A stretch of 14,862 bases of DNA from Methylotenera sp. (GTDB lineage: Bacteria > Pseudomonadota > Gammaproteobacteria > Burkholderiales > Methylophilaceae). The first letter of the stretch is position 1, and each line of letters begins with the position of its first letter. Below are positions 7,456 through 14,339 of this stretch, in pieces. A program made the translations under genes and the position numbers. The notes under the pieces were generated by a model. The model did no database searches and was not told the origin of the DNA. It was given only the letters and a program-made list of their open reading frames with translations. The stretch lies in assembly GCA_013816325.1 (NCBI GenBank), contig JACDEP010000039.1, forward strand, positions 1 through 14,862, given 5' to 3'.

Positions 7456-7767
7456 TTACACTGGTTGTAAATACGGTGGAATGTGCCATGAACCCAATTG
7501 GTTACCCAATAGCATCAACTGGCAATGTAGGCGGTCTGCCCCGTTGGCACTGACATCGAATTCATAAGTGCGCAAAAGTTGTGCATGACCTTTACGATTA
7601 CGCCCCATCCAGATCCTGCTACAGGCTACTGTTTCATCTAGCAGTTGCAAGTTAAAACGACCCGCCAGCTCTTGACCAAGAAGAATCGCCCGTTCCCGTT
7701 TTGCAAGGCTATCTAACCAAAACCAGGTAATAAAAATCAATATTGCCAATAACGCTAATTCCATCAT
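7456..7767 (-). CDS. DUF3301 family small membrane-anchored protein
   Basis: 103-residue protein with one N-terminal membrane helix (about residues 3-19, ending in the tryptophan-rich FITWFWLD) and a basic-to-mixed cytoplasmic or periplasmic domain. The pattern WF-LD-LAKRERA, then a Cys-rich-to-aromatic core (ETVACSRIWMGRNRKG) and a C-terminal WHIPPYLQ fits DUF3301, a family of unknown function common in Beta- and Gammaproteobacteria. Two in-frame ATG codons lie side by side at the start (7762-7767). It sits between pilU (29 bp upstream) and gluQ (14 bp downstream) and is probably co-transcribed with them. No biochemical role can be assigned. Confidence 0.8.
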   Translation of the reverse strand: MMELALLAILIFITWFWLDSLAKRERAILLGQELAGRFNLQLLDETVACSRIWMGRNRKGHAQLLRTYEFDVSANGADRLHCQLMLLGNQLGSWHIPPYLQPV

Positions 7768-7796
7768 AATGCATCCAATTATTCGGCCTTGTCCGG

Positions 7797-8957
7797 TTAT
7801 TCGGTTTCTTCTTCAGGCTCATCTTCATGTAAGGATAAGCTATCCACCTTGGACGCGCCGTCTTTAATACCAGCATTTTTGCCATGTAATTTAAATCGTA
7901 AGCGTAATTCGTTGATGGAATCAGCATTACGTAGTGCGTCCTCTTCTGTAATGCGGCCTTCTTCGCATAATTTAAAGAGCGCTTGGTCAAAAGTCTGCAT
8001 ACCCAGTTCAACCGATTTTGCCATGGCTTCTTTTACCATGTTGGTTTCGCCCTTAAGAATCAGGTCTGAAACCAGTGGTGAATTGAGTAGTATCTCAATC
8101 GCCGCGCATCGCCCACCGCCGGTTCGTGATACCAAGCGTTGTGAAATAAAAGCTTTCAGGTTGAGCGATAAATCCATATGCAATTGGGCGTGACGCTCTT
8201 CAGGGAAAAAGTTGATAATACGGTCTAATGCTTGGTTGGAGCTATTGGCATGCAATGTAGCCATACACAAGTGCCCTGTTTCAGCGAATGCCAGTGCGAA
8301 CTCCATGGTTTCACGGTCGCGGATTTCGCCAATCAAGATTACGTCAGGAGCCTGACGCAAAGTATTTTTTAGCGCACTAAGCCAATTCTTTGTATCACGG
8401 CCGACTTCCCGATGCGTAATCAGACAGTTTTTACTTGGATGCACATATTCCACCGGGTCTTCTACAGTAATAATATGACCATAACTATGCTCATTGCGGT
8501 AATCGATTAAGGCGGCCAAAGTCGTAGATTTTCCTGATCCGGTGCCGCCAACCAAAATTACCAGACCACGCTTGGTCATCATCACTTCTTTGAGTACTTC
8601 CGGCAGCCCTAAGTCATTAAAGTTTGGTATTTTGGTGGTAATGGTACGTAGCACCATGCCCACTTTTTCCTGCTGCATGAAGACGTTAACCCGAAAACGG
8701 CCAATTTCTTTAGGGTAGATGGCGAAGTTACACTCTTTCTCTTCGGCAAATTCCTGGCGTTGCTTTTCACTCATCAGCGCATCAGCAAAAGCTTTGGTGA
8801 ATTCACCCGTCAGTTTTTGTTGGCTTACTGGGGTCATTTTTCCGTCAATTTTCATGGCGGGAGGAAAATCTGCGGAAATGAATAAATCTGAAGCTTTTTT
8901 ATCTAACATGCCACGTAAAAGGTTGTGCATGTAACTTAGTGCTTGTTCATTTGTCAT
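7797..8957 (-). CDS. pilU: Type IV pilus retraction-associated ATPase PilU
   Basis: Secretion-type hexameric ATPase of 386 residues that assists PilT in pilus retraction at the inner membrane. Visible motifs: N-terminal PAS-like domain (about 1-100), Walker A GGTGSGKST (137-145), Asp box TVEDPVE (164-170), Walker B VILIGEIRD (206-214) and His box GHLCMATLHAN (228-238). PilU rather than PilT is indicated by the CNFAIYPKEIGRFRVN block, LSLNLKAFISQRL, the LGMQTFDQALFKL segment followed by ITEEDAL and ADSINELRL, and the absence of PilT's AIRNLIRE element. An acidic tail (about 367-386, ending EPEEETE) extends the usual length. It heads a four-gene minus-strand run; pilT, its usual partner, is not next to it. 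The divergent neighbour starts 157 bp away, and that spacer holds a short dyad, CAATA-CGCA-TATTG (9002-9015). Confidence 0.92.
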   Translation of the reverse strand: MTNEQALSYMHNLLRGMLDKKASDLFISADFPPAMKIDGKMTPVSQQKLTGEFTKAFADALMSEKQRQEFAEEKECNFAIYPKEIGRFRVNVFMQQEKVGMVLRTITTKIPNFNDLGLPEVLKEVMMTKRGLVILVGGTGSGKSTTLAALIDYRNEHSYGHIITVEDPVEYVHPSKNCLITHREVGRDTKNWLSALKNTLRQAPDVILIGEIRDRETMEFALAFAETGHLCMATLHANSSNQALDRIINFFPEERHAQLHMDLSLNLKAFISQRLVSRTGGGRCAAIEILLNSPLVSDLILKGETNMVKEAMAKSVELGMQTFDQALFKLCEEGRITEEDALRNADSINELRLRFKLHGKNAGIKDGASKVDSLSLHEDEPEEETE

Positions 8958-9114
8958 TAATATCTCATTTTTTACTAAATAATTGATAGATTGGAATTAT
9001 TCAATACGCATATTGTTAAGAGTATTTAATAAATGCATTATTATTGAAAATTGTAAGCTTAACCATAATTTATCAGATATAGTTTGGTGAACTGACTAGG
9101 TCAAAAATAATTCG

Positions 9115-9789
9115 ATGAATCCCTCGCGTGAAAAAGAAGCTATCAATGCTTATATAAAATTACTGCAAGCCAAAGGTGCAGACGATTCTATACTTGAAAA
9201 ACGGGCTTCATTTCTCGATATATTAGCGGCACAGCTAGCTGAGAAAGCATTGGACGGTCCGGAGTACCGCGAAGCAATCGAAGCGGTAATGGAAACAGTT
9301 CCAGCGGATAGCTGGCATGAAAACCTGACTACAGCACGCGAATTTTATCCTTTTTGGGTAAAAGATTTTAAAGCCATCGCCTCTCTCAGCATTAATGCCG
9401 GCTTTGACATTCACCCTAGCGACTGGAAGCCGCTTTCTACCTCACTAAAGTCAATATGGGATAGGCTAGAAACCGAAAAATTTGACACTTCTGAAAACTG
9501 GCCTTTAAAAGCCTATACACAAGCATTGCGACACGAAGGTGCAGAACAGACGGTCGTCGATACCCGTGTGAAGCTAGCTAAAGTGATTCTTATCCGGCTA
9601 CGCGATGCACCTGTCAGGAATCATAAATCTTACCGTACGGCGGTAGATCTTACTTTACCGTTATTTAATATTAAGCAGAACAGACGTCTATTCTTAGTTG
9701 TAGTGCGGGAGTTTTATCACTTCTGGACCGGCAATCCTGATGCTGCCAGCATGGTGTTACAAGATGGCTCAGGAAATATTTTGCAATAA
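9115..9789 (+). CDS. Uncharacterised helical protein with two internal repeats
   Basis: 224-residue protein with no signal peptide or membrane helix, so probably cytoplasmic; I do not recognise a named family. It consists of two related halves: residues about 10-90 and 131-213 align over ~75 positions with one or two single-residue gaps. Shared positions include Ala12-Tyr13/Ala133-Tyr134, Gly21-Ala22/Gly142-Ala143, Arg30/Arg151, Leu41/Leu162, Tyr51-Arg52/Tyr173-Arg174, and the best-conserved block REFYPFW (75-81)/REFYHFW (198-204). The ~40-residue stretch between them includes SDWKPLSTSLKSIWDRL. Both units look all-helical. The ribosome site before ATG 9115 is weak. It lies upstream of and co-directional with amt, but the strong sigma-54 promoter in the 192 bp gap means amt need not be co-transcribed. 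A link to nitrogen metabolism is adjacency-based only. Confidence 0.8.
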   Translation: MNPSREKEAINAYIKLLQAKGADDSILEKRASFLDILAAQLAEKALDGPEYREAIEAVMETVPADSWHENLTTAREFYPFWVKDFKAIASLSINAGFDIHPSDWKPLSTSLKSIWDRLETEKFDTSENWPLKAYTQALRHEGAEQTVVDTRVKLAKVILIRLRDAPVRNHKSYRTAVDLTLPLFNIKQNRRLFLVVVREFYHFWTGNPDAASMVLQDGSGNILQ

Positions 9790-9829
9790 CTCTTCTTATA
9801 ATAATCACGAATCAATAATTACCAGTAAT

Positions 9830-9846
9830 TGCATGATATTGGTGCA
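9830..9846 (+). promoter_or_regulatory. NtrC-type enhancer site 1 upstream of amt
   Basis: TGCATGATATTGGTGCA matches the NtrC dyad (TGCACY-N5-GGTGCA type, half-sites GCAC/GTGC seven bases apart) with one arm imperfect (GCAT). Its centre is about 117 bp upstream of the predicted start point, a normal enhancer distance. It is 30 bp centre-to-centre from the second site, about three helical turns, so NtrC dimers would bind on the same face. A second short dyad, AATTAC-CA-GTAATT (9817-9830), abuts it. Confidence 0.7.
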
Positions 9847-9859
9847 ATGCACTAAACAT

Positions 9860-9876
9860 AGCACCAGTGTAGTGCA
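9860..9876 (+). promoter_or_regulatory. NtrC-type enhancer site 2 upstream of amt
   Basis: AGCACCAGTGTAGTGCA has the exact GCAC-N7-GTGC core of NtrC sites, with outer A/A as in known sites of the glnA enhancer. Its centre is at about -87 relative to the predicted sigma-54 start. Together with site 1 it forms the paired arrangement typical of NtrC-activated promoters. Confidence 0.72.
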
Positions 9877-9927
9877 TCTCTTCACGCTTCCTCAATAAAT
9901 TTATATTTAAAAACAATGCATTAAGTA

Positions 9928-9944
9928 TTGGCGCGCCTTTTGCT
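9928..9944 (+). promoter_or_regulatory. Sigma-54 (-24/-12) promoter of amt
   Basis: TTGGCGCGCCTTTTGCT fits the RpoN consensus YTGGCACGRNNNTTGCW at nearly every fixed position. GG of the -24 element is at 9930-9931 and GC of the -12 element at 9942-9943, the required 12 bp apart. Transcription would start near 9955, giving a leader of about 27 nt that contains the amt ribosome site. The AT-rich stretch 9891-9927 between enhancers and promoter (with a partial IHF-like TCAA-N4-TT) could ease looping. Confidence 0.82.
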
Positions 9945-9981
9945 TTCTTTTTGGTCTTAAAAACTAAAGGGGTGAGACAAA

Positions 9982-11172
9982 ATGGAAGCGTTAATATCGG
10001 CAAACGATGTGTTATTCGTATTATTAGGCGCCATTATGGTGCTTGCAATGCATGCTGGGTTTGCATTTTTAGAAGTAGGTACCGTGCGTAAAAAAAACCA
10101 AGTAAACGCACTTGTAAAAATCATTGTAGATTTTTCAGTATCTACAATTGCATATTTTTTTATCGGTTACAGCATCGCATACGGCGTTAATTTTTTTAGC
10201 AGCGCTGATGTGCTTGCAGCTCAAAATGGCCTAGGCCTAGTTAAATTCTTTTTCTTACTGACTTTCGCTGCAGCTATTCCTGCAATTGTTTCCGGTGGTA
10301 TTGCTGAACGTGCAAAATTCAATCCACAGCTTGCCGCGACATTCATACTAGTCGGTTTTGTATATCCCTTTTTTGAAGGTATCGCTTGGAATAATCATTT
10401 TGGTATTCAGGATTGGTTGTTAGCAAGTTTTGGTGCCAAATTCCGCGACTTTGCAGGCTCGGTAGTTGTGCATGCAATGGGTGGGTGGATAGCGCTTGCA
10501 GCAGTACTCTTACTAGGCGCACGTTCCGGCCGATATAGCAAAGAGGGCCGTTTACATGCACATCCGCCATCAAATATACCATTCCTAGCTTTAGGCGCAT
10601 GGATCCTTACTGTAGGTTGGTTTGGTTTTAATGTGATGTCTGCACAATCTATACAGGGTATTTCCGGATTGGTAGCTATAAATTCATTAATGGCGCTAGC
10701 TGGCGGTACTATAGCAGCATTAATCATGGGCAAAAATGACCCGGGTTTTGTCCACAATGGGCCTTTGGCAGGCTTGGTAGCAATCTGTGCAGGGTCAGAC
10801 ATTATGCATCCGCTAGGCGCTTTAGTTACCGGGACGGTCGCAGGTATTTTATTTGTATGGGCATTTACGCTTACACAAAACCGTTTGAAAATAGACGATG
10901 TACTTGGCGTATGGCCGCTTCATGGCTTATGTGGTGCATGGGGTGGCATAGCTGCTGGTATTTTTGGAGCAAAAGCATTAGGTGGCAGGGGTGATGTGAG
11001 CTTCCTGTCTCAACTGATAGGCACTGGCTTAGGCGTAGTGATTGCGTTTGTGGGCGGTGCTATTGTATATGGTGTGCTTAAAAAAATAGTAGGCATTCGT
11101 TTAAGTGCTGAAGAGGAATTCAATGGGGCGGATTTAAGTATTCATCAAATCGGGTCTACTGCTGAAGATTAA
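9982..11172 (+). CDS. amt: Ammonium transporter, Amt/MEP/Rh family
   Basis: Trimeric inner-membrane ammonium channel/transporter, 396 residues with about 11 membrane helices. The twin-histidine pore pair is present: His164 in DFAGSVVVHAMGG (156-168, including the structural Asp156) and His314 in WPLHGLCGAWGG (311-322). The AIVSGGIAER block (101-110) and the HAHPPSNIPFLALGAWILTVGWFGFN region are characteristic. The N-terminus goes straight into TM1 without the cleavable signal of E. coli AmtB. The C-terminal tail after GIRLSAEEE (371-379) is short (NGADLSIHQ...) and lacks the NAY end of AmtB; GlnK is not encoded next to it. AAGGGG (9967-9972) is a good ribosome site. Expression should respond to nitrogen limitation through NtrC and sigma-54. 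A terminator-like hairpin follows. Confidence 0.95.
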   Translation: MEALISANDVLFVLLGAIMVLAMHAGFAFLEVGTVRKKNQVNALVKIIVDFSVSTIAYFFIGYSIAYGVNFFSSADVLAAQNGLGLVKFFFLLTFAAAIPAIVSGGIAERAKFNPQLAATFILVGFVYPFFEGIAWNNHFGIQDWLLASFGAKFRDFAGSVVVHAMGGWIALAAVLLLGARSGRYSKEGRLHAHPPSNIPFLALGAWILTVGWFGFNVMSAQSIQGISGLVAINSLMALAGGTIAALIMGKNDPGFVHNGPLAGLVAICAGSDIMHPLGALVTGTVAGILFVWAFTLTQNRLKIDDVLGVWPLHGLCGAWGGIAAGIFGAKALGGRGDVSFLSQLIGTGLGVVIAFVGGAIVYGVLKKIVGIRLSAEEEFNGADLSIHQIGSTAED

Positions 11173-11245
11173 TATTTATGAATTAATGTGATAAGAAAAA
11201 ATAAAGTCTGTTTGAACTGTAATAAAGCCTGTCGAAAATCAAATT

Positions 11246-11273
11246 AAAGGCGCTTTTGCTTAAGGCCTTTTTT
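11246..11273 (+). terminator. Probable terminator downstream of amt
   Basis: AAAGGC (11246-11251) pairs with GCCTTT (11265-11270) around a 13-nt loop and continues into a run of six T (11268-11273). Flanking AATCAA and TTGATT can extend the stem after a small internal loop. The loop is large and the stem short, so termination may be partial. It lies 73 bp past the amt stop. Confidence 0.55.
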
Positions 11274-11421
11274 GATTCTTTATAAGAATTTTGTAGCAAT
11301 ACAGTTTTGTAGGTTCTTAAATATCCAGTTACGTAATGTATTAATACTTAAAGCTAAAAGAATTTTGTTCATAATAATTCTTAAACTTTAGGATAATCCT
11401 CCTATTGGTACTTTTACTGGC

Positions 11422-11514
11422 TTATAACAAAATCGAGTTATGTAAATCACGGGCTACTTTGGTCAGTTGAACCCACCGCCCTAGCTGACATCTGCCTTTA
11501 CAAATAGACATCAT
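11422..11514 (-). CDS. Possible small ORF after the multicopper oxidase gene (doubtful)
   Basis: An open frame of 30 codons starts at paired ATGs (11514 and 11511), 31 bp beyond the multicopper oxidase stop, and ends with TAA at 11422. The peptide would begin MMSICKGRC and has two cysteines four residues apart, then a mixed basic stretch with no membrane segment. There is no good ribosome site, the frame is also open back into the end of the oxidase gene, and the same bases carry a dyad. It could be chance or part of an RNA; I recognise no family. Confidence 0.15.
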   Translation of the reverse strand: MMSICKGRCQLGRWVQLTKVARDLHNSILL

Positions 11515-11545
11515 TTTCAAAATTATGAAAAGATGCCCTTTTGTT

Positions 11546-12952
11546 TTAGTGCTCCATATGACCCATGGGTTTCCGCACTGACATTTCCACATCAGTATTA
11601 GAGTCCATCATCACGGGTCTTTCTACTGGTGGTAGATCATTCTCTACTTCCTTAGCTAATGAACCTGGTGGATGCTTATATGGTCCTGGATCGCTATAAT
11701 CGTTACGCGCTAAACCTACCCGTACTTTTACAGTAGTAAACATTCCACCCATATCAATAGCCCCATATTGACCAGTACCAGTCATCATAGGTAGGGTATT
11801 TTCAGGTAGCTGAACATCCATCATGCTGGACATCTCACTCATTTCGGCCATCCCTGTCTCGCCCATCGCCATGTAGTCTGGCACCAGATTGTTGATTTTT
11901 CCAACGAGGTCCTTTTGTCTAACGCCTATTAAAGTCGGCACATCGTGACCCATTGGATTCATCGTGTGATGGCTCTTATGACAATGGAAGGCCCAATCCC
12001 CTGGGTTGTTAGCGATGAACTCAATTGCACGCATTTGACCGACAGCAACATCGGTCGTCACTTCCGGCCAGCGCGCGGTTGCAGGTATCCATCCACCATC
12101 AGTGCCCGTGACCTCAAATTCATGCCCATGTAAATGGATAGGATGATTGGTCATGGTAAGGTTACCAAAACGGATGCGTACACGATCATTCTTGCGCACG
12201 ACCATAGGGTCTATTCCTGGAAATGCGCGGCTATTGAATGTCCATAAGTTGAAATCAAGCATGGTATTGATTTTAGGTGTGTAACTACCGGGATCCACGT
12301 CATAGGAATTTAATAAAAATACAAAGTCACGGTCAACCGGCATAAACTTTGTATTTTTAGGATGGGTAATCCAAGAGCCCATCATTCCCATGGCCATTTG
12401 TACCATTTCATCTGCATGGGGATGGTACATGAACGTACCCGGACGCTTAGCCGCAAACTCATACATGAAAGTCTTACCCGGCTGAATAGGCGGTTGCGTT
12501 AAACCACTGACTCCATCCATACCGTTAGGTACTGGCTGTCCATGCCAATGGATACTGGTATGTTCGGGCAGTCTATTGGTCACAAATATACGAACGCGGT
12601 CCCCCTCTACCACTTCAATAGTAGGGCCAGGGCTTTGACCGTTATAGCCCCATAAATGCGCTTTCATGCCGGGGGCTATTTCACGCAGCACAGGTTCTGC
12701 GACTAGATGGAACTCCTTTACGCCGTTATTCATACGCCATGGGAGACTCCATCCATTTAAAGTCACTACTGGGTTATATGGTCTTCCAGTACTAGGATGT
12801 AAGGGGGCTTGAGTGGAAGATTGTTCTGTGGTCACAATCTCAGGTAATGCAGCCATAGCTACTTTACTTACTGTTGAAGCTGCGATCCCAGCACCTATAA
12901 CCTTAAGGAAGTTACGTCTGGTAATGCCCTTACCAAATTTTGAGAAATCCAT
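11546..12952 (-). CDS. Tat-exported two-cupredoxin multicopper oxidase with Met-rich C-terminus
   Basis: Periplasmic copper oxidase, 468 residues, probably detoxifying Cu(I). The Tat signal TRRNFLK (11-17) precedes a hydrophobic stretch and AMA cleavage near residue 34. All four copper motifs are present: HWHG (135-138), HPHADE (177-182), HPIHLHGH (270-277) and HCHKSHHTMNPM (323-334). The last gives type 1 ligands Cys324, His329 and Met334 plus trinuclear ligands His323 and His325. Only ~90 residues separate motifs 2 and 3, so the middle cupredoxin domain of CopA/CueO-type enzymes is missing. The type 1 site lies only in the second domain, as in small bacterial laccases. Residues 361-405 are Met-rich and the end reads MGHMEH, both plausible copper-loading segments. 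The start follows the tolC-like stop by 1 bp, with GAGGGAAGG (12961-12969) as ribosome site. A laccase- or nitrite reductase-like role is less likely given the neighbours. Confidence 0.9.
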   Translation of the reverse strand: MDFSKFGKGITRRNFLKVIGAGIAASTVSKVAMAALPEIVTTEQSSTQAPLHPSTGRPYNPVVTLNGWSLPWRMNNGVKEFHLVAEPVLREIAPGMKAHLWGYNGQSPGPTIEVVEGDRVRIFVTNRLPEHTSIHWHGQPVPNGMDGVSGLTQPPIQPGKTFMYEFAAKRPGTFMYHPHADEMVQMAMGMMGSWITHPKNTKFMPVDRDFVFLLNSYDVDPGSYTPKINTMLDFNLWTFNSRAFPGIDPMVVRKNDRVRIRFGNLTMTNHPIHLHGHEFEVTGTDGGWIPATARWPEVTTDVAVGQMRAIEFIANNPGDWAFHCHKSHHTMNPMGHDVPTLIGVRQKDLVGKINNLVPDYMAMGETGMAEMSEMSSMMDVQLPENTLPMMTGTGQYGAIDMGGMFTTVKVRVGLARNDYSDPGPYKHPPGSLAKEVENDLPPVERPVMMDSNTDVEMSVRKPMGHMEH

Positions 12953-12953
12953 A

Positions 12954-14339
12954 TTAATTACCTTCCCTCATATTTCCGCTACCAATCAGAGTCATATGTA
13001 ATGCACTCTCTGATAACCAAAATTGTTTTAATGATTCAATATAGCTTTTAACGCTCGTTACTTGTGAACGAGCATCGGCAAGCAATTCAAAAGGACTGAT
13101 CAGCATGCCGTTATAACGTAGCTGGTTCTCAGTTAATATTTTTTTATGCAAAGGAATAATTTCATCCCGATAATGCTTCGCTATGTCATAGTTCGAGCGG
13201 TAGCTGTTATAAGCTTCTCTCACTTCCGATTGAGCATTCACAGCCATTTGCGCAGTTCGATTCACAGATTGCATATAAATTGATTCTGCACGGGCTACGC
13301 GCGCACCACCCCAATCGAATAAAGGTAATTCGAATGAGATATCCACACCGTTTTTATAGCCAGAGCTCCTACGCCCCTCTAGCACCCTTGCAGGACCAAT
13401 CTCAAGTACATTGATAAAGCGAGTTGTTTTAGTTAGCCCTAGTTGTTTGGCCAATATTTCAGTTTCTGACTTCATGGCTTTTAGATCCAACCTTTGCTCG
13501 AATGCGGTTTTCTCAAACGGCTGAAGTTCGGTAAGGGCTTTAGGTAAATCAGGGAGTCGTTCTTCTAATGTCATGTCATCGGCTGATACTCCTAATAAGC
13601 GTGACAATGCTTCAAAGGCACTCACCTGTGCGGTTCTTGCATTAGCAGAATCAAGTGCAGCCTCGGCATAGAAACCTTGTTCTCTTGCCTGTTCCAGCTT
13701 ATTAAAATTGCCTGCTTTTACCATCCGTCTAGCCAATTCGGCACTGGCTTCAGCAGACTCTTTTACTTGCTCGCTGTAACGCACCTGTTCCGTAGCCGCT
13801 ACCGCGTTGAAATAAGCGACTCTTGTTTGATTGGCTAGACGTAATACCTCAATCGCAGTTGATTGCTGCGATCTTTCGAAACGCTGGCGTTCTATCTCCT
13901 TCATCTTTGGGATAGTCAACAAGGAAAAGATGTTGAAAGTCAGGGTTTGCTCAATGTTGTATTCGCCGCCATTCTTGGTATATAGCATTGAAAATTTAGG
14001 GTTTGGGAAACGACCTGCTTGCACAAGATCAGCTTCTGAAATCCCTAACTCATAATAAGAAGCCTGTAGCCCTCTATTATTGAGCAATGCAAGCTGTACG
14101 GCATTATCCAAATCCATGCGCTGCTGTATTAATTCTTTCACCCGGTCAGCAACTTTCGAATGCTCATCCGCAGTTTTTGGCCAAACGATCTCCTGCTTAA
14201 TGCGCTGATTTATAGCCTCTTGAACCTTACCGAAACCCCCATCTTTAGAGAAAGTAGCGCAACCACTCAGGGCCAATGTACACCCGATAATGGCAATCAA
14301 AGCACGGTTCTTTGCAACAAGTTGGATATTAGTGCTCAT
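12954..14339 (-). CDS. TolC-family outer-membrane efflux lipoprotein
   Basis: Outer-membrane channel of the outer-membrane factor family, 461 residues. The ATG at 14339 is chosen over an open-frame ATG at 14534 because AAGGAG (14346-14351) lies 6 nt before it and a lipoprotein signal follows: hydrophobic 13-24 and lipobox LSGC with Cys27. The longer version would put 65 residues ahead of this signal and lie inside the upstream gene. Two OEP repeats are visible, with long helices rich in Ala, Glu and Gln (about 75-255 and 265-450) and the family patterns ALLNNRGLQASYYELGISEADLVQAGRFPNP (split over 84-114) and a second-repeat LPLFDWGG (338-345). It would connect a periplasmic adaptor and inner-membrane pump, neither present in the window. 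It overlaps the upstream gene by 11 bp and is 1 bp from the oxidase start. Confidence 0.92.
   Translation of the reverse strand: MSTNIQLVAKNRALIAIIGCTLALSGCATFSKDGGFGKVQEAINQRIKQEIVWPKTADEHSKVADRVKELIQQRMDLDNAVQLALLNNRGLQASYYELGISEADLVQAGRFPNPKFSMLYTKNGGEYNIEQTLTFNIFSLLTIPKMKEIERQRFERSQQSTAIEVLRLANQTRVAYFNAVAATEQVRYSEQVKESAEASAELARRMVKAGNFNKLEQAREQGFYAEAALDSANARTAQVSAFEALSRLLGVSADDMTLEERLPDLPKALTELQPFEKTAFEQRLDLKAMKSETEILAKQLGLTKTTRFINVLEIGPARVLEGRRSSGYKNGVDISFELPLFDWGGARVARAESIYMQSVNRTAQMAVNAQSEVREAYNSYRSNYDIAKHYRDEIIPLHKKILTENQLRYNGMLISPFELLADARSQVTSVKSYIESLKQFWLSESALHMTLIGSGNMREGN

Larger units (their letters stand above)
11173..11545. other. Convergent AT-rich intergenic region between amt and the copper operon
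   Basis: This is 373 bp with no recognised gene. From left to right it holds a near-perfect 12-bp direct repeat, AATAAAG(T/C)CTGT, at 11200-11211 and 11221-11232 (21 bp period), and the amt terminator at 11246-11273. Next come two copies of AAGAATTTTGT (11284-11294 and 11358-11368), a small palindrome AGGATAATCCT (11390-11400), and a locally GC-richer block around 11450-11495 with a GTCAG/CTGAC dyad. A 30-codon minus-strand frame covers that block. No intrinsic terminator with a T-run on the minus strand is evident for the copper operon. Confidence 0.6.

Noticed and set aside
7709..8193. Open frames of about 100-130 codons on both strands overlapping pilU and the DUF3301 gene.
   Set aside because: Their translations are low-complexity and unlike any protein family, and they are fully covered by well-supported genes in other frames.
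9847..9860. A third NtrC-like site from GTGC-AAT-GCAC between the two enhancers.
   Set aside because: The half-sites are in the opposite order and too close for the GCAC-N7-GTGC geometry; it shares its left arm with site 1.
10343..10802. Minus-strand open frames inside amt.
   Set aside because: They are antisense shadows of a clear Amt coding sequence, with no ribosome site and biased composition.
11461..11490. Minus-strand GGGTTCAA resembling a tRNA T-loop.
   Set aside because: No acceptor stem, D arm or anticodon arm can be folded around it in the expected distances.
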